Below, one piece after another: positions 28,172 through 37,784 of a stretch of 64,000 nucleotides of DNA. The notes under the pieces are model-generated. The model was given only the letters and a program-made list of their open reading frames with translations. It was not told the origin of the DNA and did no database searches. The position numbers and the translations under genes are program-made. The stretch's first letter is position 1. Every line of letters starts with the position of its first letter. The DNA lies in NCBI RefSeq assembly GCF_017696315.1, contig NZ_JAAORJ010000002.1, positions 62,001-126,000 on the forward strand, in the 5' to 3' direction. The stretch comes from Prochlorococcus marinus XMU1412 (GTDB lineage Bacteria > Cyanobacteriota > Cyanobacteriia > PCC-6307 > Cyanobiaceae).

Positions 28172-30088
28172 TTATTCTATTCTCCCTTTTTTTTCAATTT
28201 GTTCATCCATTAATTTGAAAAGATTAGGTAAGTTGAAAATTCCTAAATTTTTTCCATTCAAAGCTCTTAAGGCGACTGAATCAATTTCCTCTTCTTTATC
28301 TCCAATAACTGCAATTAAAGGAACTCTGCCGAGAGTTGCCTCTCGTATTTTATATCCTATTTTTTCATTCCTAATATCAACTTTTGATCGGTAACCAGTA
28401 TTATTTATTAATTTATTAAACTCTAAACACTTTTCAATATTTCTATCAGTAATGCTCAATAAGATTATTTGAAAAGGCGCAAGCCAAATTGGGAATTTTG
28501 CCTCATATTGTTCAATTAAAATTCCTATAAACCTTTCAAAGGATCCTAAAATTGCTCTATGAAGCATAACTGGATTTCTTTTTTCATTATCAATATCCAC
28601 ATAAGTTGCATTCAATCTAATAGGCATTGAGAAATCAACCTGAATAGTTCCGCATTGCCAAACTCTATTAAGACAATCTTTTAACGAGAATTCTATTTTT
28701 GGACCGTAAAAAGCCCCCTCCCCTGGTTGGAGTTCCCATTTTAGATTCTTATTATCTAGAGCTTTGGTAAGAGCCTCTTCTGATTTATCCCAAATCTCTT
28801 CACTGCCTACCCTTTTTTCAGGACGAGTTGATAATTTGATAATGATTTCATCAAAACCAAAAGTTTTATAAACCTCGAAAACAAGATCTATAAAAATAGA
28901 TACCTCTTCTTGAATTTGCTCTTCTGTGCAAAAAATGTGCGCATCATCTTGAGTAAAGTTTCTTACTCTCATTAAGCCGTGCAGTGCACCAGAGGGCTCA
29001 TTTCTGTGACAAGAGCCAAATTCAGCAAGTCGTATAGGTAAATCCTTATAACTTTTTAAACCTTGATTAAATACTTGAATATGGCATGGACAATTCATTG
29101 GTTTTATAGCATAAGTTCGATTTTCTGATGCAGTAGTGAACATATCGTCTCTAAATTTTTCCCAATGACCAGATTTTTCCCAGAGAGATTTATCAACAGC
29201 TTGTGGAGTTTTAATTTCTAAATAATCATTTTTTTTAAGTATTTCTCTTATAAATTTTTCCAGTACTTGGTAGATTATCCATCCATTAGGATGCCAAAAA
29301 ATCATTCCTGGGGATTCTTCCTGGATATGAAATAGTGAATGTTTTTTCCCAAGTTTTCTATGATCTCTTTTTTCCGCCTCTTCAATTCTTGTTAAATAAT
29401 CTTTGAGTTCTTTCTCTTTAGCCCATGCAGTTCCATAAATTCTCTGTAATGATTCATTCTCACTATTACCTCTCCAGTATGAGCCTGATAATTTTAGTAA
29501 CTTAAAGTGTCTCAGATGTCTAGTGTTTGGAACGTGAGGCCCTCTACACATGTCGATATATTCTTCGTGCTTGTATAAATTGATGAGACCTTCTTCAGGA
29601 ATTTCTTCAATTATTCGTAATTTGAAAGTTTCATCTCTTTCTTTAAAAGTTTTAATTGCCTCTGCTTTAGAAACTTGTAAAATTTCAACGTCATAGTTTG
29701 TTTTTATTAATTTATTAATTCTATTTTCGATTTTTATTAAATCTTCAGGAGTAAATCTGTATTCAGAAAAAATATCGTAATAAAAACCATCTTCAATTAC
29801 AGGCCCAATCGCCATTTTAATATTAGGGTAAATTTGTTTAACTGCATGACCAATAAGGTGAGCAAAGGAATGTCTTATTATTTCAATTCCTTCTTTATCT
29901 TTTGATGTAATAATTACAACGTTGGAATCTTTATTTATAGGAATTGTCGCATCAAGAAGAACATCATTTACTTTCCCAGCAATTGTTGCCTTTGCTAATC
30001 CAGCGCCGATACTCTGGGCAATTTCTAGAATAGTTACAGATTTTTCGAAAACCTTTGTTGAACCATCAGGCAAGGTGATTATTGGCAT
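28172..30088 (-). CDS. thrS: Threonyl-tRNA synthetase
   Basis: ThrS charges tRNA-Thr. The order is an N-terminal TGS domain (1-60, [14 protein letters not shown]), an editing domain with [10 protein letters not shown] (HxxxH) and [10 protein letters not shown], a class II catalytic core with zinc ligands in [17 protein letters not shown] and MLHRAILGS, and an anticodon-binding domain at the C-terminus. Motif 2 is [19 protein letters not shown]. The 638-residue length is typical. The trpS stop lies four bases upstream, placing two synthetases in one run. Confidence 0.97.
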   Translation of the reverse strand: MPIITLPDGSTKVFEKSVTILEIAQSIGAGLAKATIAGKVNDVLLDATIPINKDSNVVIITSKDKEGIEIIRHSFAHLIGHAVKQIYPNIKMAIGPVIEDGFYYDIFSEYRFTPEDLIKIENRINKLIKTNYDVEILQVSKAEAIKTFKERDETFKLRIIEEIPEEGLINLYKHEEYIDMCRGPHVPNTRHLRHFKLLKLSGSYWRGNSENESLQRIYGTAWAKEKELKDYLTRIEEAEKRDHRKLGKKHSLFHIQEESPGMIFWHPNGWIIYQVLEKFIREILKKNDYLEIKTPQAVDKSLWEKSGHWEKFRDDMFTTASENRTYAIKPMNCPCHIQVFNQGLKSYKDLPIRLAEFGSCHRNEPSGALHGLMRVRNFTQDDAHIFCTEEQIQEEVSIFIDLVFEVYKTFGFDEIIIKLSTRPEKRVGSEEIWDKSEEALTKALDNKNLKWELQPGEGAFYGPKIEFSLKDCLNRVWQCGTIQVDFSMPIRLNATYVDIDNEKRNPVMLHRAILGSFERFIGILIEQYEAKFPIWLAPFQIILLSITDRNIEKCLEFNKLINNTGYRSKVDIRNEKIGYKIREATLGRVPLIAVIGDKEEEIDSVALRALNGKNLGIFNLPNLFKLMDEQIEKKGRIE

Positions 30089-30091
30089 AAT

Positions 30092-31108
30092 TTATTTCTC
30101 CATTTCAAAGAATCCTAGTTTTGATTTAACTCTTTTTAAAGTCTGATTTGCTAAATCTTCAGCTTTTTCTTTCCCTTCATCAAGGATTTTGTTTAGTTGA
30201 TATGGATCATTAATTAATAATTTATATTTTTTCTGAATAGGTTCTAGTGATTCAATAAGTTGTTCAGTAATTAATTTTTTAAATGTCCCCCATCCAGTCT
30301 CTGAGAATTCATTTTCACATTGAGAAATTTCTTTGCCAGATAATATTGAATAAATCATCAAAAGATTTTTAGATTCTGGCCTCTCAGGGTTGTTAAATTC
30401 AATTCCAATAGAACTGTCACTTTTTGCTCTTTTTATTTTTTTTGTGATTATTTCAGGAGGATCTAATAAGTTGATGCGACTACCCTCATTAGGATCACTT
30501 TTGCTCATCTTTTTTGAGCCATCACTTAAACTCATTATTTTTGAACCATTCTTCATGATGATTGGTTGAGGGATTTTTAAAATATTTTTATCTTTACTAA
30601 ATCTGGCATTAATTCTCTGTTGCGCAATATCTCTTGCAAGTTCAAGATGTTGTTTTTGATCCTCACCTACTGGTACGAAGTCTGCGTCATAAAGAAGGAT
30701 GTCTGCAGCCATAAGTATTGGATAGTCAAATAATCCAATAGATACATTATTCCCCTGTTGTATGGATTTCTCTTTGAATTGAATCATTCTTTCCATCCAA
30801 TTTATTGGGGTCATGCAATTTAATATCCAACAAAGTTCTGAATGTGCTGAAATCTGACTCTGGACAAAAATTGAGCATATATTGGGATCTATCCCACATG
30901 CGACGTACAAAGCCGCAGTAGAGATAGTGTTTTTTGATAATTCTTTGGGATTATAAGAGGCTGTTATTGCGTGCAAATCAACTACACATAGGAATGTTTC
31001 ATATTGCTCTTGCAGCGTAACCCAATTATTTATGGCCCCAAGCCAATTCCCAATATGTAAATCACCAGTTGGTTGAACTCCCGAAAGAATTCTTTTTTTA
31101 TTTGCCAT
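30092..31108 (-). CDS. trpS: Tryptophanyl-tRNA synthetase
   Basis: TrpS charges tRNA-Trp and is a class I synthetase. The HIGH-like motif is GDLHIGNWLGA (residues about 15-25) and the KMSKS motif is intact (KKMSKSDPNEG). PINWMERMIQFKEK and PVGEDQKQHLELARDI are typical of the family. The 338-residue length is standard. The first codons overlap the last 11 bases of the upstream Arg/Gly-rich gene, which suggests translational coupling. Confidence 0.97.
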   Translation of the reverse strand: MANKKRILSGVQPTGDLHIGNWLGAINNWVTLQEQYETFLCVVDLHAITASYNPKELSKNTISTAALYVACGIDPNICSIFVQSQISAHSELCWILNCMTPINWMERMIQFKEKSIQQGNNVSIGLFDYPILMAADILLYDADFVPVGEDQKQHLELARDIAQQRINARFSKDKNILKIPQPIIMKNGSKIMSLSDGSKKMSKSDPNEGSRINLLDPPEIITKKIKRAKSDSSIGIEFNNPERPESKNLLMIYSILSGKEISQCENEFSETGWGTFKKLITEQLIESLEPIQKKYKLLINDPYQLNKILDEGKEKAEDLANQTLKRVKSKLGFFEMEK

Positions 31109-31520
31109 CCTCTTCTACTTCGCTAGATTGGATATCTTCAGTTGATGTACTTTTTACAGGTCTTGCAAAAGGGTCAGGTGCTGTTTTTTTCTTTTCTTCA
31201 TAAGGATTTTGTGGTTGTCTACTCGGAGAAGAGTTTTTATTATTTTTTGCATATTCTTTGATTGATTCAATCAATTTTTCGTCTTTGATCATTTCGCTAA
31301 GTGTTCTAACAGAGAAACCCAGAACTGCAACGGTAGATCTTAATTGAAAGGCCTCTTGTATTGATTTAACAGCTTTCATTTCATTATCACTTAATCTTAT
31401 GCGGAATCCTCCTCCATCTCTTCTTCCTCCGGATCTATCTCTGAAATTAGATCTTTCATTGTTAGAACGACCTCTGTAATTTTCATGTCCAGGATTATTG
31501 CTGAAATTAGAATTAGACAT
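31098..31520 (-). CDS. Small Arg/Gly-rich hypothetical protein upstream of trpS
   Basis: I do not recognise a named family. Residues 1-40 are rich in Asn, Arg, Ser and Gly with several RGG-like pieces (FRDRSGGRRDGGGFR). A short folded, probably helical core follows (about 41-90, with LSDNEMKAVKSIQEAF and VLGFSVRTLSEMIKD), then a disordered, acidic Pro/Ser/Glu tail. Such a layout is common in small RNA-binding proteins, but no RNA-binding domain is visible. The 3' end overlaps trpS by 11 bases in another frame. Confidence 0.65.
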   Translation of the reverse strand: MSNSNFSNNPGHENYRGRSNNERSNFRDRSGGRRDGGGFRIRLSDNEMKAVKSIQEAFQLRSTVAVLGFSVRTLSEMIKDEKLIESIKEYAKNNKNSSPSRQPQNPYEEKKKTAPDPFARPVKSTSTEDIQSSEVEEDGK

Positions 31521-31685
31521 CTTGATGTTTCTTAAGTTATTTAAATAGTCTATTAACTTAGCATCTTCTTATGCAATAAGTCTTTTTAAAAGGCTTAAAT
31601 TTTTATCTTTTGATTAACGACTTATGAAATTTTGCTTTTCTCATTCACAACTTGCATTAAAATAAGCTTAGAAAGATAAAGTATT

Positions 31686-33020
31686 GTGTTTGATATTAGT
31701 AATGACAACCTTTTTAAGGATTTCATAAAGTTTCCAAAAAGAAATCTTCTTATTATTTTATTATTGTTAGGTTTTGGGGAATGGTTTGTCAGTGACTTAA
31801 TTCATTTTGCAGGAGGCTCAATAGGATTTTTTGCGTTGTGTTTGGGGGGATATTTTTACTTGAAGAATGACAAGCCTAAATTTAATGAGCCAAATAACTT
31901 AGATGGTTGGATAAATTTATGTAATGAAGATTTAAATTTTTTTGAAGAACTTGAAGCAACAAATGAATTAGAAAATCAGAATTCAAAAAGAAAAAAAATA
32001 CTTGAATCGATTCTTAATAGATGTGAAAAAGAAAAAATAAGTTGCATTGGACAAAAAGATTATCAAAGTTTTCAATCTGTTTTGAAAAGTAATTTTAAAT
32101 CAGATAAGTTTGACTTTGATTTATACGAAAAACTGCCTAAATACAATTCTTCTCAAGTTATTCCAGAAGAAGCTTTGAAGAGTGATGCAATCTTGTATTT
32201 TATAAACTTGCCTTTGTCGGCAAATGATTTTTTGTGGCTGGAAAAGTTTCCCAAAAATATGCCAATCTGGTTGGTGGCTTTAACTTCCAACCAAATAGAA
32301 GTCAAAAATCAGATAGAAGACCTAAAATCTCAAATTTCAAGTGACTTTATTAACAAAATTATTACTTTTGATGTGAATAAAAATGAAATAACAAACATAC
32401 CTTTTTCCTTAAGGAAGTTTTTCATAAGTTCATCTAAAAATATTGAAAATACAAAAAAAAGGCTCTTGAAAGAACTTCATGTTGCCTGGCAATCTGAAAT
32501 TGAAGGAATAAGAAGAATGCAGTTAAAAGGTATACAAAGAAAAAATCAAATTCTTGTTGCAACAACTGTTTTCTTATCTCCTATCCCATCAATTGATGTA
32601 ATGGCAATGACAGTACTAAATTCTTTAATGATTAAAGAAATTAAGTCTATATGGGGATGTAATTGGTCTCCTGAAATTTTAGATAAAGTATCCAAGGAGA
32701 TTTTAAAGACTGCAATTGCTCAGGGAGTTATTGAATGGAGTGGACAGACTCTAATTGGCATAACAAAATTACATGGCCCAAATTGGATTGTCTCTGGAAC
32801 ATTTCAGGCTGTCAGTGCTGCTTATTTAACAAGAGTAGTATCAAGTTCTTTGGCTGATTTTATGGCAATAACAAAAGGAGTAGAAGAACCTGATTTGGAT
32901 TTCATAAAGAAAAATTCTGAGAAAATTGTTGAAAAAGCTTTTGAAAAAGAAAAAATAAATTGGAAAGTATTTATTTCTGATCTTAGAAAACCACTTATGA
33001 AACTATCTTTTAGTTCATAA
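31686..33020 (+). CDS. YcjF/DUF697-like membrane protein
   Basis: The 444-residue protein has two close hydrophobic helices at the N-terminus (about 18-60), a soluble middle region lacking GTPase motifs, and a C-terminal region (about 275-410) with NQILVATTVFLSPIPSIDV, AQGVIEWSGQTLIGI and FQAVSAAYLTRVV that resembles DUF697/YcjF. DUF697 often accompanies Era-like GTPases, but no P-loop is present here. The start is a GTG. It lies 11 bases upstream of the metal transporter genes on the same strand. Function is unknown. Confidence 0.75.
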   Translation: MFDISNDNLFKDFIKFPKRNLLIILLLLGFGEWFVSDLIHFAGGSIGFFALCLGGYFYLKNDKPKFNEPNNLDGWINLCNEDLNFFEELEATNELENQNSKRKKILESILNRCEKEKISCIGQKDYQSFQSVLKSNFKSDKFDFDLYEKLPKYNSSQVIPEEALKSDAILYFINLPLSANDFLWLEKFPKNMPIWLVALTSNQIEVKNQIEDLKSQISSDFINKIITFDVNKNEITNIPFSLRKFFISSSKNIENTKKRLLKELHVAWQSEIEGIRRMQLKGIQRKNQILVATTVFLSPIPSIDVMAMTVLNSLMIKEIKSIWGCNWSPEILDKVSKEILKTAIAQGVIEWSGQTLIGITKLHGPNWIVSGTFQAVSAAYLTRVVSSSLADFMAITKGVEEPDLDFIKKNSEKIVEKAFEKEKINWKVFISDLRKPLMKLSFSS

Positions 33021-33031
33021 TCTAAGGATGA

Positions 33032-33940
33032 ATGCTAAACATGAAAAAAAATATTATTTTTTTAAGTTTGATACTTCTGCTTTCTCTTGCTTCAGGATCA
33101 TGTAAGAGAATATCAAATAAAAATGAAAATAAAGAAATAATACTGGCAAGTTTCACTGTTTTGGCGGACATAATTAGCAATGTCGCTAAAGATGATTTTA
33201 TTGTTAGATCAATAACGAAACCTGGAGTTGAAGTCCATGGCTACCAACCAACTCCAAGCGATTTGGTAAATGCCTCTAATGCTTTTGTTTTTATTGATAA
33301 TGGATTTGGATTTGAATTATGGGCTGAAAAATTTGTTTCTAATTTAAAAGTTAAAAGAATTACTGTCTCGGAAGATTTAGATCCTATTTTTATCAGTGAA
33401 GATTTTTATAAAGGGAAACCCAATCCTCATGCTTGGATTTCTCCAAAACGAGGGATCCTATACGTAGATATTCTCGTGGATTCTTTATCAGAATTGAGGC
33501 CATCCAAAAGGACATTATTTGAAGAAAATGGAAAAATTTATAAAGATAAACTATCTAAAATAGATAAAGAATTCTCACTTTTTATTAATAACTTAAATAA
33601 AGACAGGAGGTATCTAGTAAGTTGTGAAGGTGCTTTTTCATATTTAACAAATGATTATGGATTAGAGGAAGTTTATTTGTGGCCAGTTAATGCTGAGAGT
33701 CAAATTACTCCTAAAAGAATGGCAAGAACAATCTCAATAGTTAAAGAAAAAAATGTTCCATCTGTATTTTGCGAAAGTACTGTAAGTAACGAATCTCAAA
33801 TGGTTGTTGCAAACGAAACTGGGGCTAATTTTGGAGGAAATCTTTTTGTTGATTCATTATCTGATGATAGTGGGCCTGCTAGTTCCTATATAAAAATGCT
33901 TGAGCATAATTTGGATTTGATAAAAAAAGGGCTTTTTTAA
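33032..33940 (+). CDS. mntC: Metal ABC transporter substrate-binding lipoprotein, manganese type
   Basis: This cluster 9 (ZnuA/MntC) solute-binding protein has a hydrophobic leader and a lipobox-like SGSC ending at C24. The likely metal ligands are H69 (VHGYQPTPSD), H133 (NPHAWISP), E199 (SCEGAFSYL) and D278 or D279 (SLSDDSGPAS). A Glu at the third position and the lack of a His-rich loop fit the manganese or iron subgroup better than zinc. ATG at 33041 (MKKNII) is an alternative start. Permease and ATPase genes follow directly, as in the Synechocystis mntCAB operon. Confidence 0.87.
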   Translation: MLNMKKNIIFLSLILLLSLASGSCKRISNKNENKEIILASFTVLADIISNVAKDDFIVRSITKPGVEVHGYQPTPSDLVNASNAFVFIDNGFGFELWAEKFVSNLKVKRITVSEDLDPIFISEDFYKGKPNPHAWISPKRGILYVDILVDSLSELRPSKRTLFEENGKIYKDKLSKIDKEFSLFINNLNKDRRYLVSCEGAFSYLTNDYGLEEVYLWPVNAESQITPKRMARTISIVKEKNVPSVFCESTVSNESQMVVANETGANFGGNLFVDSLSDDSGPASSYIKMLEHNLDLIKKGLF

Positions 33941-33943
33941 ATT

Positions 33944-34708
33944 ATGGAAACAATCAATTATCAAAACTTTAGGATTGAGGCAGAGAATATTTGCGTAGAT
34001 TACAACGGTAAGGTGGCTTTGTATGATGCCAATTTAAGATTGAAACCTGGCCAGATTTGTGGGTTAGTAGGGATGAACGGGGCTGGTAAAACAACTTTTT
34101 TTAATGCTTTAACTGGCTTTGTAAATATTTCAAAGGGAAAAATTAGAATAAATGGAGAGTCAGTAAGATCTGCTCAAAAAGATCAGACAATTGCTTATGT
34201 ACCTCAAAATGAGGGAATAGATAGTCAATTTCCAATAAGTGTTTGGGATGTAGTGATGATGGGAAGATATGGTTCGATGAATATTTTTAGGTGTCCTAGA
34301 GAGTCTGATGTTCAGGCAGTTAAGGATGCTATTGAGAGAGTTGATCTTACTGATCATTTATCTACACCTATTGGAAACTTATCTGGAGGTCAGAGAAAAC
34401 GAACTTTTTTAGCTAGAGCAATTGCTCAAAGAGCATCAATATTACTTCTTGATGAGCCTTTTTCAGGTGTTGATATAAGAACTGAGAAACTTATCTCGGA
34501 ATTATTTATTCAATTTAAAAATGAGGGGAAAACCATATTATTATCAACGCACGATATGATTCATGTCCGTGAATTTTGTGATTTGGTTCTTCTAATAAAT
34601 AAAACTGTTGTAGCTTATGGGGAAACCTCTGAAGTGTTTACCCCTGAAAATATTACAACCACTTTTGGAGGGATCTCACCTGATTTCTTGTTTGGACCTG
34701 AATCCTAA
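33944..34708 (+). CDS. mntA: Metal ABC transporter ATP-binding protein
   Basis: The ATPase subunit of the metal importer has Walker A GMNGAGKT (43-50), the Q-loop in YVPQNEGID (86-93), the signature LSGGQ (146-150), Walker B ILLLDEP (166-172) and the switch histidine in LLSTHDM. The 254-residue length is standard. It starts four bases after the binding-protein gene and is followed after 12 bases by the permease, so all three are co-transcribed. Metal choice follows from the binding protein. Confidence 0.9.
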   Translation: METINYQNFRIEAENICVDYNGKVALYDANLRLKPGQICGLVGMNGAGKTTFFNALTGFVNISKGKIRINGESVRSAQKDQTIAYVPQNEGIDSQFPISVWDVVMMGRYGSMNIFRCPRESDVQAVKDAIERVDLTDHLSTPIGNLSGGQRKRTFLARAIAQRASILLLDEPFSGVDIRTEKLISELFIQFKNEGKTILLSTHDMIHVREFCDLVLLINKTVVAYGETSEVFTPENITTTFGGISPDFLFGPES

Positions 34709-34720
34709 ATTTTAATTTAT

Positions 34721-35593
34721 ATGGAGCTCTGTTCTTTTTTAACTTTAGATTCATTCATCACAGATCCTTTAACTCATGACTTTATGAGAAAAGCACTTCT
34801 TATGAGTTCATTAGTTGCAGCTGTTTGTGGTTTTCTATCAAGTTATTTGACTCTTAAAGGATGGGCTTTAATGGGAGATGCCGTGTCACATTCGGTAATG
34901 CCTGGTGTTGTGGTTGCTTATGCATTAGGTCTCCCTTTCTCATTAGGGGCATTTATTTTCGGAGTAGGTTCTGTAGCATTGATAGGGTTTATTAAGCAGA
35001 AATCAAGAGTTAAGGAAGATACTGTTATTGGGTTGGTATTTACTGGATTTTTCGCTCTTGGAATCGTATTGGTTTCTAAGATTAAAAGTAATATTGATCT
35101 GCACTCTATTCTTTTTGGTAGTCCATTAGGCATATCACTTTCAGATGTAAAACAAACTATATTCATTTCTTTATTGGTAGTAATCCTTTTATCCATTTTT
35201 AGAAAAGATTTAATGCTTTATTGTTTTGATCCTAGACATGCAAAAACAGTTGGGATTAATGTATTTTTTCTTCATTATTTACTCCTCACATGCTTATCTT
35301 TGGCAGCTGTTGTGGGGTTGCAGTCTGTTGGAATTATTTTGGTAGTTGCAATGTTGATTACACCAGGAGCTACAGCATATTTACTTACGGATAAGTTTGA
35401 TAATATGACAGTAATTTCAGTATTAAGCGCAATTATCTCAAGCCTAATAGGAATTTATGTTAGTTTTTGGTTTGATCTTGAAACAGGTGGATCAATTGTC
35501 TTGGCACAAACTTTTATATTTTTATTTGCTTTTTTATTCGCTCCAAGATACGGAATATTTAAGTTAAAGAAATTATTTGCTGGGTATAAATGA
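34721..35593 (+). CDS. mntB: Metal ABC transporter permease (ZnuB/MntB family)
   Basis: The 290-residue membrane protein has about eight hydrophobic helices and family landmarks LMGDAVSHSVMPGVVVAYALG, EDTVIGLVFTGFFALGIVL and VGLQSVGIILVVAMLITPGATAYLLT. It forms the channel of the importer with the preceding ATPase. Its stop overlaps the start of the DUF4336 gene by four bases (ATGA), so that gene belongs to the same operon. Confidence 0.92.
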   Translation: MELCSFLTLDSFITDPLTHDFMRKALLMSSLVAAVCGFLSSYLTLKGWALMGDAVSHSVMPGVVVAYALGLPFSLGAFIFGVGSVALIGFIKQKSRVKEDTVIGLVFTGFFALGIVLVSKIKSNIDLHSILFGSPLGISLSDVKQTIFISLLVVILLSIFRKDLMLYCFDPRHAKTVGINVFFLHYLLLTCLSLAAVVGLQSVGIILVVAMLITPGATAYLLTDKFDNMTVISVLSAIISSLIGIYVSFWFDLETGGSIVLAQTFIFLFAFLFAPRYGIFKLKKLFAGYK

Positions 35594-36762
35594 TAGTGGT
35601 GGATGAAACTTTAAATAAAAAGTGGAATTGGTGGCCATTATTCCCCTTATATCCTTATGGAAAAAAGAAAACAATTTTTAAAGAATTAATTCCTGATCAA
35701 ATATGGTCCTTGGAACAAATACAGGGACTTTATTATGTTGCGGTTCCAATAAGAATGACGGTAATAAAGGTTGACAATGGATTGATGTTAATAAATCCAC
35801 TGCCTCCGACAAAAGAATTAATAAATGAGTTAGAAAAATTAATTGCGATTCATGGCAAAGTAAAAACAATAATTCTACCGAGTGCCTCTGGACTAGAACA
35901 TAAAATTGGACTGCCAGCTCTTTCAAGAATTTTTAAAGATGCAGAAATTTGGCTTTGTCCTGGACAATGGAGTTTCCCCATAAATCTACCACTAGATTTC
36001 TTAGGAATTCCATCAAAAAGATCAAGAATACTTTTTGAGGAAGGTACTCCACATACAAACTACTTTAAATGGACTTCATTAGGCCCTCTGAATTTAGGAC
36101 TTGGAAGATATCAGGAGATAAGCTGTTTCCATTATCCTACTAAAACTCTTCATGTGACAGACTCAATAGTTGGAATTGACTCCACTCCACCTGAGATATT
36201 TAATTTTGATCCAACTCCACTTCTTTTTCATTCTAGAGAGAGAGGAGATGAACCTTTGATTGACTCCATCGAGAATAGAAAAAAAGGATGGAAAAGGTTA
36301 GTCTTGTTTTCATCTTTTTTGAAACCAGGTAAATTAAATATTCCACCTTTAAAAAAAATATTTAAGTACTCATTCAAAAAAGATCTTAGAAATTGGAGAT
36401 CTCATTTTGGTATTTATCCCTTTTTATGGGAGGAAGATTGGGAATCCTCTCTTGTTGAAATAATGGGTAAAGATACTCCTAAGATTCAAATTGCACCAGT
36501 TTTACAGAAATTAATTTTTCCGCGTTCAAAAGAAGTTTTACTTAAATGGTTAGAAAATATCAAGTCTTTTGAAGATATGGAATATTTAATTCCAGCTCAT
36601 TTTACGGCCCCTATAAAATTTACAATAGAAGACTGTCAAAAATTAATTAATGAAATTAATTCCCAAAAGTGGGACAAACTTCCTGAGGATAATAAATTTT
36701 TGATGGGTTTATATAAAACGTTGTTTGAACTAGGAATAATTCCTGAAGAAGTAAATCTTTAA
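35590..36762 (+). CDS. DUF4336 family protein
   Basis: This 390-residue protein matches the cyanobacterial and plant DUF4336 family, which appears to have a metallo-beta-lactamase-like fold. Visible pieces are RMTVIKVDNGLMLINPLPPT, TIILPSASGLEHKIGLPALSRIF, and the histidine-bearing FHYPTKTLHVTDSI and LIPAHFTAPI. The classic HxHxDH motif is not present, so the metal site, if any, is altered. The overlap with the manganese-type transporter permease suggests a role tied to metal supply, which is inference only. Confidence 0.78.
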   Translation: MIVVDETLNKKWNWWPLFPLYPYGKKKTIFKELIPDQIWSLEQIQGLYYVAVPIRMTVIKVDNGLMLINPLPPTKELINELEKLIAIHGKVKTIILPSASGLEHKIGLPALSRIFKDAEIWLCPGQWSFPINLPLDFLGIPSKRSRILFEEGTPHTNYFKWTSLGPLNLGLGRYQEISCFHYPTKTLHVTDSIVGIDSTPPEIFNFDPTPLLFHSRERGDEPLIDSIENRKKGWKRLVLFSSFLKPGKLNIPPLKKIFKYSFKKDLRNWRSHFGIYPFLWEEDWESSLVEIMGKDTPKIQIAPVLQKLIFPRSKEVLLKWLENIKSFEDMEYLIPAHFTAPIKFTIEDCQKLINEINSQKWDKLPEDNKFLMGLYKTLFELGIIPEEVNL

Positions 36763-36768
36763 AAACTA

Positions 36769-37104
36769 TTATTCTTCAATAGACATGGTGTCATCATTTT
36801 TAAGAGTTTGTTCCAGCTCTTTTCTTTGCTCCATTTGTCGTAAGAAGTAACCTGTCATCATTGCAGAGGATAATAAATTAGCAATGTTATCTTTTGAAGA
36901 TGTTATTTTTACATCAAATTGATCTGAAGGAAGCATTCCAAGAAGACCTTGAACATTATGTCTAATAATTTCTTGAATATCTTCACTAGCTGATTTTGCT
37001 ATTCTTTGCAAAACTTCTGGAGATTGTTTTTGTAAATATTGGATTAAATCATTCTCGTCGTTTGGATCATTATTTTCAGTAGCAAGAAATTCTGGATTAA
37101 ACAT
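36769..37104 (-). CDS. DUF760 family protein
   Basis: The 111-residue acidic protein has the DUF760 layout: a helix LIQYLQKQSPEVLQRIAKSAS, then EIIRHNVQGLLGMLPSDQFDVKITSSKDNIANLLSSAMMTGYFLR. The family is found in cyanobacteria and plant chloroplasts, and plant members have been linked to regulated degradation in the chloroplast. No catalytic residues are recognisable. It faces the DUF4336 gene and precedes nothing on its strand within the gap to lepB. Confidence 0.8.
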   Translation of the reverse strand: MFNPEFLATENNDPNDENDLIQYLQKQSPEVLQRIAKSASEDIQEIIRHNVQGLLGMLPSDQFDVKITSSKDNIANLLSSAMMTGYFLRQMEQRKELEQTLKNDDTMSIEE

Positions 37105-37149
37105 TTCTACAACTTCAAGATATAAAAACCCTACAACATCACGTACCCA

Positions 37150-37734
37150 TTAATCTAAATTATTAAGGGCAGGGAACCGAATAGGTCCAATTTTATTAAA
37201 CGGCCAATATCTAAAAATAGCTTTACCAATAACCTTTTCATAGGGTAAAAATCCCCAAATATGTGAATCCATACTGTTATTTCTATTATCGCCCATCACC
37301 CACAATGACTCTTCGGGGATAATAAAAGGCCCTATAGAATAATTAATATTTTTGTCAAAAACGTAATTTTTTTGAGCGATATCATTTAAGTAAAGCCTAC
37401 CATCTCTTACTTCTACCTTGTCTCCAGGTATTCCAATTACTCTTTTTATTAGTGCAGTATCTGCTTCATAACCAGCATTAATTAATTGTTCCGGAACGTT
37501 AAAAACAACTATTTTATTTTTTAATTTTGAAAGATTTGATTTGGATATGATTTTTGGGGTTAGTTTCTCAACAAGAATTTTATCTTGTATTTGAAGAGTT
37601 GGAAGCATTGAACCTGATGGGATCCATCTTGGCTCTATAACCTGCCATCGTATAATTAAAGCTATAGATATCCAGATTAAAAGGTTTTTTAAATCCTTTA
37701 GTATTGAATTTCTTTTTTCTTGAGTTGTAGACAT
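37150..37734 (-). CDS. lepB: Signal peptidase I
   Basis: LepB removes signal peptides from exported proteins at the membrane. One N-terminal transmembrane helix (about 15-31) is followed by the catalytic serine S42 in IPSGSMLPTL and the catalytic lysine K97 in ALIKRVIGIPGDKVEV. The C-terminal box is GDNRNNSMDSHIWGFLP. The 194-residue length is typical of cyanobacterial LepB. It is divergent from menD, with only 50 bases between the two starts. Confidence 0.96.
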   Translation of the reverse strand: MSTTQEKRNSILKDLKNLLIWISIALIIRWQVIEPRWIPSGSMLPTLQIQDKILVEKLTPKIISKSNLSKLKNKIVVFNVPEQLINAGYEADTALIKRVIGIPGDKVEVRDGRLYLNDIAQKNYVFDKNINYSIGPFIIPEESLWVMGDNRNNSMDSHIWGFLPYEKVIGKAIFRYWPFNKIGPIRFPALNNLD

Positions 37735-37784
37735 GTTTTATTTAATTCAGTTATAAGGAAAATCCAAAAGCATTTATATAAATT

